DNA of 64,000 nt from Hydra vulgaris. Its lineage: Eukaryota > Cnidaria > Hydrozoa > Anthoathecata > Hydridae. Of the stretch, positions 36,856 to 48,041 are shown piece by piece. Within the stretch, counting starts at the first letter, position 1; each line of letters begins with the position of its first letter. Location of the stretch: contig NC_088921.1 in the NCBI RefSeq assembly GCF_038396675.1, positions 18,103,001 through 18,167,000 on the forward strand. The letters run 5' to 3'. The notes beneath the pieces were generated by a model. That model was not told the DNA's origin. It worked only from the letters and a program-made list of their open reading frames with translations, and searched no databases. A program made the position numbers and the translations under genes.

Positions 36856-37213
36856 TATATATATATTTATATTATATTTATAGCTGGTTTGCAAGAAATC
36901 AAGGTTCACCTGGGAAATGATATAGGATTCTTATTAAGCTTTATAATAATAAACGACAAATAGCGTCCAAAAAAACACTTATTGCCAATTAGTATCGCCC
37001 AAAGTTATTGGGCCTTACTAATTGGTGTAGACATTACAAACTTTTTACCTATCAATGGACAATTACTTATTTATCTCACACATCACAAAATTTCATGAGC
37101 GAATTGCGATTTAATTTTGTTTAAATAAAAATGTAAAAACACGAACTTTGTTTAGTTCAAGTTTCTGAATAATGTAAAAAAGTTGCGCGAATTTATTATC
37201 TTTTTAAATCATA

Positions 37214-37274
37214 TGCTGGATCATCAGGAAGAGTTCTCTTCATCAAGAAGAGGACTCTTCCTGATGATCCAGCA
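37214..37274. repeat. Palindrome, 27-bp arms, 7-nt loop
   Basis: Arms 37214-37240 and 37248-37274 differ at one position. The aligned place in copy A (near 7745-7760) is not palindromic. Confidence 0.92.
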
Positions 37275-37388
37275 ATGGTGAAACTTCAAGTTGAAGAAAA
37301 AAGTTAGATAAGTGTTTTTTACTAATTTATTATTGCTCTGTTCTTTAAAAACATTGAGCTCTATTTGTAAAATACACTAACATAATTT

Positions 37389-37682
<294 letters not shown>

Positions 37683-38369
37683 CTCAAAACCCTTTTTTTG
37701 TAATAATATTATTTAATACAAAGACAATTTTTAATACAATAATAACATTTGAACACTCAAAGAGAACTCTTTGAGTTTTGTATAATTTATTCACATAACT
37801 TATTTTAAAAAAGCTTTAAGGAGATTTTCGAAGTTCTAAATTTGAAATTACAAATTCGATTTATAAAAACATTTATTTCACTCCAAATCTGTGTTTAATT
37901 AACATACGTCTTGGTGTCTTATGAGATTATGTGGTTGAATATAGTTCAACTTTTAAGTTTATTTGCAATAATAATGTAATTACGTGTTTTTTAAAAGTAG
38001 TTAGGTATTTTTTAATTTGTATAAATGATTAATTTGTTTTATATTATTTTTAGTATGTTACGTTTATGATAAAATGAAATTATTTTGTTTTAAAAATGTA
38101 GAAATGTAAAATCTTCAAATTAATACAAAAAAGAATATTTTTTATAATTTTTAATAAACAGTTATGCTACTAATTTAATATTAAAAATATATATATATAT
38201 ATAAATTATATTGCATTTAATATTAATAATAATAATAATAATATAATTATATGTTTTAATATCTTGATTATTTCATTGCATATATTATGTTTTATAATTT
38301 CGATTATTATTTAAATTATCTGTTTGTTTTAATATTATATTATTTTTTATAATATTTGTTTTTTCTTTA

Positions 38370-38887
38370 GATCGTCTACTTAAATTATCTCGTCAAAGTG
38401 GAAATGAAAACGATTTTCTGCTTGAACTTGAAACTTACTACGTTAATTTATTCATTGAATGTTTTTATGAAAGTCAATCATCATTTACTGACGAAATAAA
38501 ATTAGTTGCCGATGAACGAGAGTGGTGGATTTCGATTGACGATGGAAAAACTACTTGCGAAACTTCTTGTGAAAATTATTTCGTAAATCATTACATTAAA
38601 TCTGGAAAAAAGTTGTCACAATTAAATGTTGTTAAAAAATTTTAAGTGATGAAGAAAAAATCTTATAATTCAATGTTCAACAAATGTTTGCCATTCGTTG
38701 TCCAATTAAGTTTGAAGTATTGAAACCGAAAGATAAAATTGAAGAGTTGAGGATATACATCTCAGATGGTTTAATGACGAAAAAAGATTTTGAAGAAAAT
38801 TTTCTTCCGTGGATTAATCTTTGTGAAGAATTAAATCTTTTACTTCATGACGACATCGATTTCATTGAACTTTACGTAATTTTGTAG
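38370..38887 (+). pseudogene. Exon-like reading frame in copy B
   Basis: A T-rich acceptor ending in TTTAG at 38369 leads into an open frame: DRLLKLSRQSG, FLLELETYYVNLFIECF, FTDEIKLVADEREWW and ENYFVNHYIKSGKKLSQLN, until a slip at about 38640. A second frame (38684-38887) gives CPIKFEVLKPKDKIEEL, DGLMTKKDFEENFLPW and INLCEELNLLLHDDIDF. Copy A keeps the same text with a different 3' end. The protein is acidic and helical, with a DExxFxExFLPW-like conserved end. I cannot name it. Against copy A, differences tend to fall in third positions in the well-aligned parts, which suggests past selection, but I did not count them. Confidence 0.48.
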
Positions 38888-39348
38888 ATGATAATATATG
38901 TAATTTTGTAGTTATTTAATTTTTTAATGAAAAATTAAATTGTTAAAATGTCGATTTTTTTAGATGTTCAAGTTTCCGCCATTTGTTTCTTTAAAAGATT
39001 TTTGTTGTTAACGGAATAAAGAAATTCGAATTTTTTTTAGAATTTTTCTTTGAAGATATTTTGTTCGAAAGTTGAATTTTTAATTAAATAACGTTGTTTA
39101 CCTAAATATGTAAACTTAAATATTATATGTAGTAATAACGATCAATAGCGTCATAAATATTATTTTTTGTATTAGATAAATATGTCTAATTAGTAAGCAA
39201 ATAGAAACCTATGTACTTTTTTAATTGTTTGTATATTGTAATACATTAAAATCGGTAGCAGTGCTAGTTTAAAATGTGATTTCATAATACGGTAGAATAC
39301 TGTAAATTTCTATTTATTCACGGTATCCTACTGTCATTACTTGTAACT

Positions 39349-39602
39349 ATATGAATAGGTGAATGTTTAAAGGGCGGAAGTTCGACAATGTAAACTTTCG
39401 AGAAACTAAAAAAAACTGCATTTACCCCGTTAATTTTTTATTAATGGTTCAATAATTTTTTTTTGAAGGTAATCCTCTTCAAAAAAAAAATTATTAACCA
39501 TTAACAAAAATTTACTACGGGGGAAATGACAGTTTTTTTTAGTTTTCTCAAAGTTTAAATATTTGGACATCCGCCCTTTTAACATTCACTGATTCATATA
39601 AT
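39349..39602. repeat. Long inverted repeat, arms about 115 bp
   Basis: The left arm (39349-39466) and right arm (39482-39602) are reverse complements with roughly a dozen differences, around a short loop that itself folds (gaaggtaatcctcttc). The left arm begins at the TA where the Tc3-like element sits in copy A. Copy A has only the left arm (15107-15215). Confidence 0.85.
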
Positions 39603-40879
39603 TTTGGCGTATATAATTTCATCTTACAGGAATGCTTTAGAAATTTTTTAAGCTAAGAAAATGTATATAAAAGTTTTTAAAATTTGTATAGCTCACATGT
39701 ATATAAACGTCTGTATTTTTAGTAACGTTATCCTGACTTCAATATACAATTAAAAACTTTATTTATATATATATATAAAGGATAAAATAAAAGTTTTTGT
39801 TTTTCTTGAGTTACCAGAGTTTCCAACCCTTCAAACTTTTCTAATTACTGACTTTCTGCACACTTATTTCAATTACTTTTCTACACAAAGTTTAGGTTTT
39901 CCGATCATTAAAAAAATGTTTATTTTTTGATTTACCCATTACGTCATACTTTCATCAAATTTAAGAGTTAATAAAAAACTTAATACTGCCTCAGTGTTTA
40001 TAAACAAGTTCAATGTTACCACGGATCCTGATAATGCCAACCTAGCTGACCCAAGAACTTAGTTTGAATCCTCAATTAAGCTTTTGACTTTATAGTGCGA
40101 CAATAAAAACACCAGTTGTACCACTTCATATAATTTGAAAAAATTTGTGTAAAAGTCGGATATGGCCACACCAAGTTCTGCATAAATTTCCGGTCGGATT
40201 AGTTTAGTGTTTATAAGTTTATGGCAGTTTAAGTTATTATTTTGTTAGTTTTTTGCTACTTCTCAAAACGTTACCCATTACTGTGTTATTTGGTCACTTT
40301 TTTCATAATAATGGTAACATGAGTGTTCAACTGTGTAATATCAACATTATTTATTATAATTGTTTTATTGCGACCTTTACCCTTTTCATTCTAAAAACAA
40401 AAATTTGGCTCATGCATAGCATGAATATCTCAATTTCAAATTTCCTAAAGTATAAACTACTGCCAAAATGCAAAATCTTGGCAAAAGGACTATCAGTTGG
40501 TAAAACAAAAAAAAATGTTTCTGTAAAAAAACTTTTTATTGGAACTTGAAACCTTAAAAACATAGACTCTCAAAATTAAGTAAAATATCATCTATATACC
40601 CTATTTTTTACATTAAATTACCACCAACTAAAATCTGATTTAATTGTAAAATATAGTCTTTGATTTTCTTCAAAAAAATTTATTCGAAATAGCAAAAAAA
40701 TTTATTCGAAATAGCTAGTTTAGTCACATACTCTTAAAACATTTACATGCAATATTAAAATCCATAGCTACTAACAGCAGTTAAGGATTAAAACGGGTAA
40801 AATGGCCATTACAAACTTCAATTATAAACTACAACCTATGATTTTCTGCTGCCGAATTAAATAAATCAAGTTATGGTAG

Positions 40880-43172
40880 CAGTTTTTTTTTAAATGTGTA
40901 CTATTTAGATCAGCTATGCAGCATGACAATCGTCTTTGTACTCTGGATGATTGATGTTTTGTTTATACCTTGACCAACGTTAATAAAAGTCTTGATAAGC
41001 TGTTTCGACAGTTTGTTCTCTATAGAGTCCCAAGGGTAGACAGTATAAATTTTACGTGTTATGCTTGCAATAGTAATCATTAAGTAGAACCTTTTAAAAT
41101 TTTTTCATTAATTTAGCATAATCCGTCTGAAGGATAAATCCAAACGATAGTGATGGCTAACTAATTAGGAATTATCACATTTATTGCAAGAAATTAAAAT
41201 AGAACAACAAGAAAAACTTAACAACCCAAAAAAGCATTAGAAATGACTTAAATAAGACTTAAATATCGAAGCACCATGTAAAAAATGTCATCCCTTCCAC
41301 AAAATACAAACGCCATGATCCCTTGACAGAAATAACACTCCAAAACATGATCTTTTGTAGGTGTTTTACAGTTTCCAGGATACATTTGGAGAGGTTTGCC
41401 TCTTCCTTCGTCCTTCGAGCAAATCGTGCCCTCTTAGCCATGACTTCCGGCGTAGACTCATCAGAGAAGCACACCTGAATAACAAATATTAACCTGTAAA
41501 ATAACGGTACTCAGTACGGTATTACATACCGTATTTTATGATATGGAAAAAACACTTAACAGCATGACAAAACTACAAAACTAATGAAAAAATAAATATT
41601 ATTATCACCATAAAGAGGTATTATTTTTCTGACTTTAAATAAATTCATCAGAGTATGAAAACTGCTTACCTTCGACTAATGTGCCTTTTCGGCACAGGTT
41701 CAGAAGTACGCGATCATTCCTAGGGGTAGCCTTAAAAGCCCTTTAACAATTTTCTCTTATGGTAGCTATAACATCTTGGCCTTTGGTCAGATTATTTCTG
41801 ATTCTTCCAACAGTCTGACGCGAGAATTCTAAAGTCGAAGACCAGTATTTTCTAATAACAGTATTATTTCACTTTTTTTTGCTACGCTGATGTCCTGTTT
41901 CTTACCCATTTCTGTCAAATAGTGTCTCTCTTACCACTTGAAGCTTGTTTCAATAACAGCAAACTAAATAACTTATGAGCGATAATACAAGTAAATTTAC
42001 AATTTGGATACAAAAGACGCCAAAATTAATGACCAGATTTCGCCAAACACCGCAACCAAGTGCCTTAAGAACCTAAAGCAAATTTTATACAAAATACAAA
42101 AAAAATCATATTTCAGCAACAAATTTGAAAAGTCCATGACAAGAAACAATAAAATAAGTATTATGACAGTAACTTATGTAATAAACAAAAATTAGAATGT
42201 AATTATATAGCCAAAGTAAGACTGAATACCCAAGATCTGATCAAATCCTTCGAAATTCCTAATTCGTTGGGCAGCACTGTAGGTATTTACAACTAAATTG
42301 AAACTTTTTAATGCTTCAATTTAGATTTTAAACTTTCTAATGCTAATGTTGGAAGTCAATTTTGTATCAACAAGTTGCTTGAGCACATCCACATTTTATT
42401 TTTGATTACTGAAAAGACTCGAGGCTAGATTTGATTAAGCCTAATGTTCGCAAGTTTCCAGATTCGGCAAGACACTTAGACTTGACGTATCACCATGTAC
42501 AAGGGTGCATACTTAAATGAGTTTGAAGACAAAAAATTGTAATTGCAACTTTGATATCGCAAGCCAAAATTAATTTAATATTTGCATTAACTAGTGACCA
42601 TATTTGTTCGATGTTACAGCGAGTTTCTGCCAAATCTTTTCATACCGCAACAAGGATTTATTTCTTAACTCCAGTGTATTTCCAGTCCTTTAAGTAAGAG
42701 TTATTTTTGAGGCGGTGAGATGGTATCAACCTTTAACGCAGTATCAACAATGCTAAGAAAAATTTTGAGAAAACCTTTATCACTATCAATTCGAGCTTAA
42801 CAAAATATCCATTAGAACATTTGCGAGCTTGAATAAAAACACGACTCACACGACTTGATAAATCATTGCAGTAAGCCTCAACACAAACTGTACCAGATTT
42901 TCCTTTTTTCGTCGGTAAATTTTAGGTCACTGCAAGTGAAGAAATCACCTAAGTGTTGACCTGCTTTTAAGAAAATTTTTGTAAAAATTTGGCTCCACCG
43001 TCTTGCTGCTTGGTATTTGATTTACAGTTCTGACCAGTTTCTTAAACCCGTTGTTTGATAGTCCCGTATTTAATTGTAAACTTACAAGAGCTAGAGTGGT
43101 CAATTGTGGAGCGCTTGATAGTGGCCGGATGCTACCTTAACCTGAAACCAAAACATACATATTATTCGGCCC
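40880..43172 (-). pseudogene. Minus-strand gene relic of copy B, split by a Tc1-like element
   Basis: Reading from 43172 downwards, shifted frames give PLSSAPQLTTLALVSLQLN, then VRTVNQIPSSKTVEPNFY near 43000, RRKKENLVQFV near 42900 and ILACDIKVA near 42560 (reconstructed across a frame change). A THLSMHPCTW segment near 42500 and LRTLGLIKSSLES near 42430 follow. After the Tc1-like insertion (41148-42279) it continues with YREQTVETAYQDFY and RWSRYKQNINHPEYKDD at about 41035-40910. From memory, CDxKxAN followed by HPCxWC and a later VESAHxDF occur together in an unnamed cnidarian and insect transposon-type protein. The gene is dead in both copies (stops, frameshifts). Confidence 0.45.
41148..42279 (-). 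mobile_element. Tc1-like element in copy B, degraded
   Basis: Ends are tagtgatggctaac (41148, first base mutated) and, from 42279 inward, cagtgctgcccaac. The inverted repeats run on into taattaggaatt on both sides. TA follows at 42280-42281; the left flank is GA. Copy A at about 15799 has no insertion. Inside, on the minus strand, 41835-41690 reads FSRQTVGRIRNNL (DNA-binding domain), and 41474-41259 reads VCFSDESTPEVMAKRARF, then KHLQKIMFWSVISVKGSWRLYFVEG. Those are the first Asp and the GG-like loop of a mariner-type transposase. The part with the second Asp and the Glu is gone. Length 1132 bp. Confidence 0.8.
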
Positions 43173-43179
43173 GCTAGAT

Positions 43180-43880
43180 TCTTTAGTTAGTCAAATTACC
43201 CCCAGAAAAATGCTAATTTGCTTCAGGGGGTAATTTTTTATTGAAAATTACTCGAGATGCAATTGTGTGTCCGCTCTGGCATCTTTTGCTGCTAAAGATT
43301 GAAGGTTTTCCCTGAACTTTATTTCAACGAGCAATTTAGCAACATTTTTTCAGACAGAGCAAGCACACAAGTTTTTAATTCACAAAATCCAACTTTATTA
43401 AATCAAACAATCCCTTTTTTTACATATTTTAACCTGAATTTATAATTTATAACAATCCATTAAAATATCGACAAATATTATATATTACAAACGATTCAGT
43501 TAAGGAAATAATTACTTAAATTACAATGAAATAAAAAATAAAGGAAATGAATATTTAAATTAATGACACTTGTCATACTTATTGATAATTTAGATGAGAT
43601 TTTATTTGAAGATACATTCCTGCATTAGATTTCTATTCTCCCTCTCTTAAATCGTAAATTATTCTCCGACCTCCAAACTTTTTATTTAAATTTTTATGTT
43701 GGTATCTTTATAAAATCTAGGTTTATATTATCAATGTTCATGCTAACCGTGAATTGTAATTCAACTTTTCAAACAATTGTTCAAAAAAGTAAACGACACC
43801 TAAGTTTGGAGGATAACTATATAATTACACCTTTGCTAATTTGACAAGTACCTATTGATCCGCCTACGCGCTACGCTTCG
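43180..43880. other. No gene seen
   Basis: AT-rich, with one imperfect hairpin at about 43196-43240 (aattaccccc / gggggtaatt). Confidence 0.35.
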
Positions 43881-43889
43881 AATGATCAA

Positions 43890-44545
43890 AAAGCGGCAAA
43901 AACTCAACAAAATTGGACAAACGTAAATAAAATGATGAATTTGACGAAGATGGCCAATCTATAGCTGACAATGTGTCACCAGTCTTGGCAAGTGGATTTG
44001 CTGGTATCATGAGTGTTGTACATCTTCAGGTATGTGCTGCCCACACTTTACAGCTAGCCGTGAATGATGCATTAAAGAAGTCCACAATAAAAAATCTCAT
44101 TAGTCATGCAAGAAAAGCTGTCAAAACTGCAAGAAATTCTAAGTGTATTGACTACAGAGAACAAGCTCCACATCTCGTTCCAATTTTTGATCAGGCTACT
44201 AATTGTTCTAGCCAGTTCAATGTGATTGAGAGTCTAACTAAGGTAAGTTATAAAATAGTTTTAATTAAAGTTTATCAAACTATTTCATCTTTTTTATTTC
44301 AACCAGCATAATACAAATCCAATTATTTTAATGTTAATGACATTTACATTGCTTAATAATTTTTAAATTTACGTTTATGTAAATACTTCTTTATTAACTC
44401 TTCTTATTTAAGTAGTTAATAACCTCGAACATATGCTTAATGAATTCTTCTGTCCTTCTAGATTCGACCAGTAATTGAAAATTTGAATACGCAAAAACAA
44501 GCGCCTACAGAATTTAATGTACAACCATATTTTTGGGGAATGCAC
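43890..44545 (+). pseudogene. hAT transposase fragment in two exon-like pieces
   Basis: The first piece (frame 43973-44242) contains SVVHLQVCAAHTLQLAVNDAL, ISHARKAVKTARNSK and REQAPHLVPIFDQATN, then SSQFNVIESLTK at the donor AAG/GTAAGT (44242). The sequence then runs through about 220 bp with a tccttctag acceptor at 44461, followed by IRPVIENLNTQKQAP and FNVQPYFWG. CxxHTLQLAV is the central hAT box, and R/N-W/C-SSxFNMIxRL the box that follows. The splice signals suggest a gene with an intron, or a domesticated hAT, but the N-terminal part and the dimerisation domain are not visible. It is different from the hAT at 9970-12958. Confidence 0.6.
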
Positions 44546-44872
44546 TGTAAGCCGGATATTAGACAAAATTATTTTGATCTTATTTTTTACCAAAACCCTT
44601 GAAATGTCCGAAGAATCACTTTTTATGAAGAAATATTTGCTTTTATTATAAATTTTAGTTAATTAGTTGCCAATACTAAAAATTATTAAACAAACTTTAT
44701 AAAAACTTAAAATGAGGTTTTAAATTTTTTTAATTTCAAGTCATATAACTTCTTAAAATCGTGGAACTGAATAACAAACTCTTTTGGTCGAATAAACTTA
44801 AAATAAAAATTGGTGCAACAAACTTTAAAAATAAAAATGAGCACTTACTTTGGAAAAATATTGTAAATGTGT

Positions 44873-44907
44873 AAAAAAACGTTGTAATGACATTACAACG
44901 TTTTTTT
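44873..44907. repeat. Palindrome, 17-bp arms, 1-nt loop
   Basis: Perfect arms 44873-44889 and 44891-44907. It ends in T-runs and superficially resembles a terminator stem, but nothing around it is transcribed in a bacterial sense. Confidence 0.9.
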
Positions 44908-44909
44908 TA

Positions 44910-45405
44910 ATTATAAAGTCTACTGAGTTCTAAAGGTACTATACAAATAATCAATAAGCACTCTTCATTCGTCATTATTTTTATTTTAACTTACCTGTTT
45001 GTAAACACTATAAAACCCGCTCAAATCCGCCTCGCATCTAAACGTCAGTTTAATTAATTCCTCAGCATTGTGATTAGCACACAAGTTTGTATATCACTTA
45101 GTTTTTTAAGAGTCTGTTTTAGAAGATGTTTTAGCAATATTTGCACTGACTAGCCATCTGCTTGAATGTTGTTGGGATAGCATTTAGTTTTTGAAGATCT
45201 TATACCATTATTTGAAGGATATGCGGTAGCCTTTTTTTTTCAGCATTTTTTTTTAGAAGCTTGTATGTTGATTTTGATATATCGCAATTAATAATAATAA
45301 TAACAATAACGCCCAACTTTTTTGCAGTTCATGTTGCAGATTCTATAACAGGAAATAAGGAGAATTCATCATCAGTTGTATGTAAAAAAGTTTTCGCCAC
45401 ATTGA

Positions 45406-45409
<4 letters not shown>
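44910..45409. other. No gene seen
   Basis: Non-coding, bounded on the right by a TA array. Confidence 0.3.

Positions 45410-45410
<1 letters not shown>

Positions 45411-45493
<83 letters not shown>
45411..45493. repeat. (TA)n array
   Basis: Pure AT dinucleotides. The 136-codon plus-strand frame over it is an artefact. Confidence 0.98.
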
Positions 45494-45495
<2 letters not shown>

Positions 45496-45689
45496 CTATT
45501 ATTTTTTTTTTGCCATATAAATTTATTCAAGTCATAAACCATAATATAAATACAACACTATATAATATAAAACGTTTTTCTAAAGACTTTATAAATAAAA
45601 ATCATCGGTCCTACTTTAATTTTTTGTTTTTGTATCAATTAAGAAATATTAAAAAAGAAAAAAAAAAGTAATTAGTACAAAGAAACTAT

Positions 45690-46714
45690 ATTACAAAAAT
45701 TGATAATTCAAAAATCTTATGTTATAAAAGAATTATCGATGAAACGTCTACTCAAAAATTTAAGGACTTGCTATCGGCAACATATTGGCAAACTGTCTAC
45801 CAAGAATGTGACCAAAGAAACAAAAACTCTGTGTACATTAACTTCATAAATTTATTTATCCTGCAATATAATAAAAGTTTTCCAATTCAACAAAAAGAAA
45901 TAAAAACAAAATACTTAAATTGTCCATGGATAACAAAAGAAATAAGAAAATCCTCAAAACAAAAACAAAAACTATACGTAAAATACTTAAAAAATAGAAC
46001 CGAAGCAAACCGTTCCCTTTACAAGCAATACAAAAACCTATTTGAAAAAATAAAAAAATAAAACACAAAATTTTATACTATTCTAATCAAATACAAAAAT
46101 TTAAAGGTGATCTAAAAAAGACATGGGACATTATGAAGGAAATTATTGGTAAAACTAAATTTAATGTTAACAAAATGCCTTCTAGAGTAATAATTAATGA
46201 AAGTGAATCAAACAACAAGTGAGATATTTCCAATGAATTTAATAAATACTTTCCCAACATTGGTGCTGATCTTGCATCGAAAATTCAATGCCCAAATAAT
46301 ACATTTAAAAGTTACTTAACAGACTCACACTGCTCTTTAGATTTCAATGAAATAAATCAAGACGAACTTGAAATAGCTATTAAATCACTTAAATTTAAGT
46401 CCCCAGGAATCGATGATATCTCTTGCGAAGTAGTCTCAGATGTTTTTGAGGAGATACGTAATCCAATTTACCAAATATTTAATTCATCAATTTCAACAGG
46501 TATTGTACCTGATAAACTAAAAATCTCTAAAATTATACCAATATATAAATCAGGAGAAATCAATTCTTTAAACAATTATTGACCAATCTCTATCCTTTCG
46601 GTATTCTCAAAACTCCTAGAACGAATAATCTATAATAAATTAAATGAATATTTAAAAACTAACAAAATTATCAATAAAGGTCAATATGGTTTTCAAAAGC
46701 TACACTCATAAAAA
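45690..46714 (+). pseudogene. CR1-like LINE: EN-RT linker and N-terminal RT
   Basis: The first frame (45768-46061) reads NCPWITKEIRKSSKQKQKLY and then LKNRTEANRSLYKQYKNLFE, the conserved linker between endonuclease and RT. In the next frame: KKTWDIMKEIIGK, EFNKYFPNIGADLA, LKFKSPGIDDISCE, NSSISTGIVPDKLKISKIIP, NSLNNY-PISILSVFSKLLE (one stop) and KIINKGQYGFQK, i.e. RT up to the first motifs. It breaks off at 46714. The same family lies in the other orientation at 51858-55990. The P element and a poly(A)-ended fragment follow directly. Confidence 0.8.
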
Positions 46715-47669
46715 TAATATTATAATATAAAAATAAATATTAATAACAAGGTACATATGTAACACGTATATATATACCACGTATGCAACTGATTTTTTAT
46801 GTGTATTACACGTCTAAGAAATAGGTACTCGATGAAAAGACTGACTTAAGTCTTCTGCGAGCTTCCTATGACTACAAATTAATGATATATTAAAAATAAC
46901 TAGATGTCTAACTGCCGTATATCGGCATAAGAAAAAGTGAAGCAAAAATCGGCCATTATGGGGGGCAAAATCTTTACGCTATTTATCAAAACAAAACAAA
47001 TACGAAGCTTAAGATTGTTTAATTTAATGTAATCAATAAAAAATCGATACACAGATATCTGAAAAATTTAATGTTATTTTGATTTAAAATTTAATAATTA
47101 AGTAAAATATGCTTTTTTTTTTTGTTAAACATTTCAAAATCATATTTATTTCATGTTTTTTTGATTTTAAAATTTAACATTTAACTCAAATCTTAGATTT
47201 AGTTGGATTTTAATCTATAATCTATTAACATTTTATGCACCTGTTAGTCATTAATTATCCTCTGCAGTAATGCTAGGAGGTATTATAACATAACTGCGAG
47301 GTAAACAGAGTCAAAAATTGTAATGAAACATTTTATAAAACTGTTTTGACTATTAACTAAGCTCTGTGTGACACAACTTAGAGGTTCCTTCTAGAAATGT
47401 TAGAATTTTATTTATAGTTAAGAACTTCTTGTTATCATAAAAATCATTATTACTTTTTCTATAATTGATTTACCGTTAATAATTAAATAAATTTAGTTCA
47501 ATGTTATGTTATAATCTAGTGAGGTTTTCAATACAAAAAAAGCTCCATGGGTATTCAGATATATAAAGAATATCTTTCCTTTGAAATACGAGTCTTTCAA
47601 TATAAATAACAAATCAAGAAAAGTAACAGTTAATAAAATTTAATTTAATATTTTTATTTATAATATTTT

Positions 47670-47686
47670 CACACACACACACACCC

Positions 47687-47727
<41 letters not shown>

Positions 47728-47732
47728 CACAC

Positions 47733-47815
<83 letters not shown>
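47670..47815. repeat. (CA)n-(TA)n compound microsatellite inside the P element
   Basis: CA run 47670-47732, TA run to 47815. Just after it a 34-bp segment (tttttaagtagtttattatc-type) is duplicated, at about 47821 and 47867. Confidence 0.97.
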
Positions 47816-47821
<6 letters not shown>

Positions 47822-48041
47822 ATTTTTAAGTAGTTTATTATCCTTTTATATTGTTTATTTTATAGAATTTTTAAGTAGTTTATTATCCTTTTATATTGTA
47901 TATGTTATAAACCTTTGAATGTAATTAATTTATTAGATTGTTGACGTAGACCAATCATTGATTTTTTTAACACTTTTTCTGTATATAATTGGCCATATCT
48001 TTGCAGTCTGATTTTGAAAAAGTCATTTGCTAACATTTTTA

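Noticed and set aside
40253-40549. 98-codon plus-strand frame in copy B
   Set aside because: Copy A does not preserve the frame and the composition is that of AT-rich non-coding sequence.
44873-44907. Rho-independent terminator
   Set aside because: The stem is followed by T but lies in eukaryotic sequence without an upstream gene; it belongs to the foldback group.
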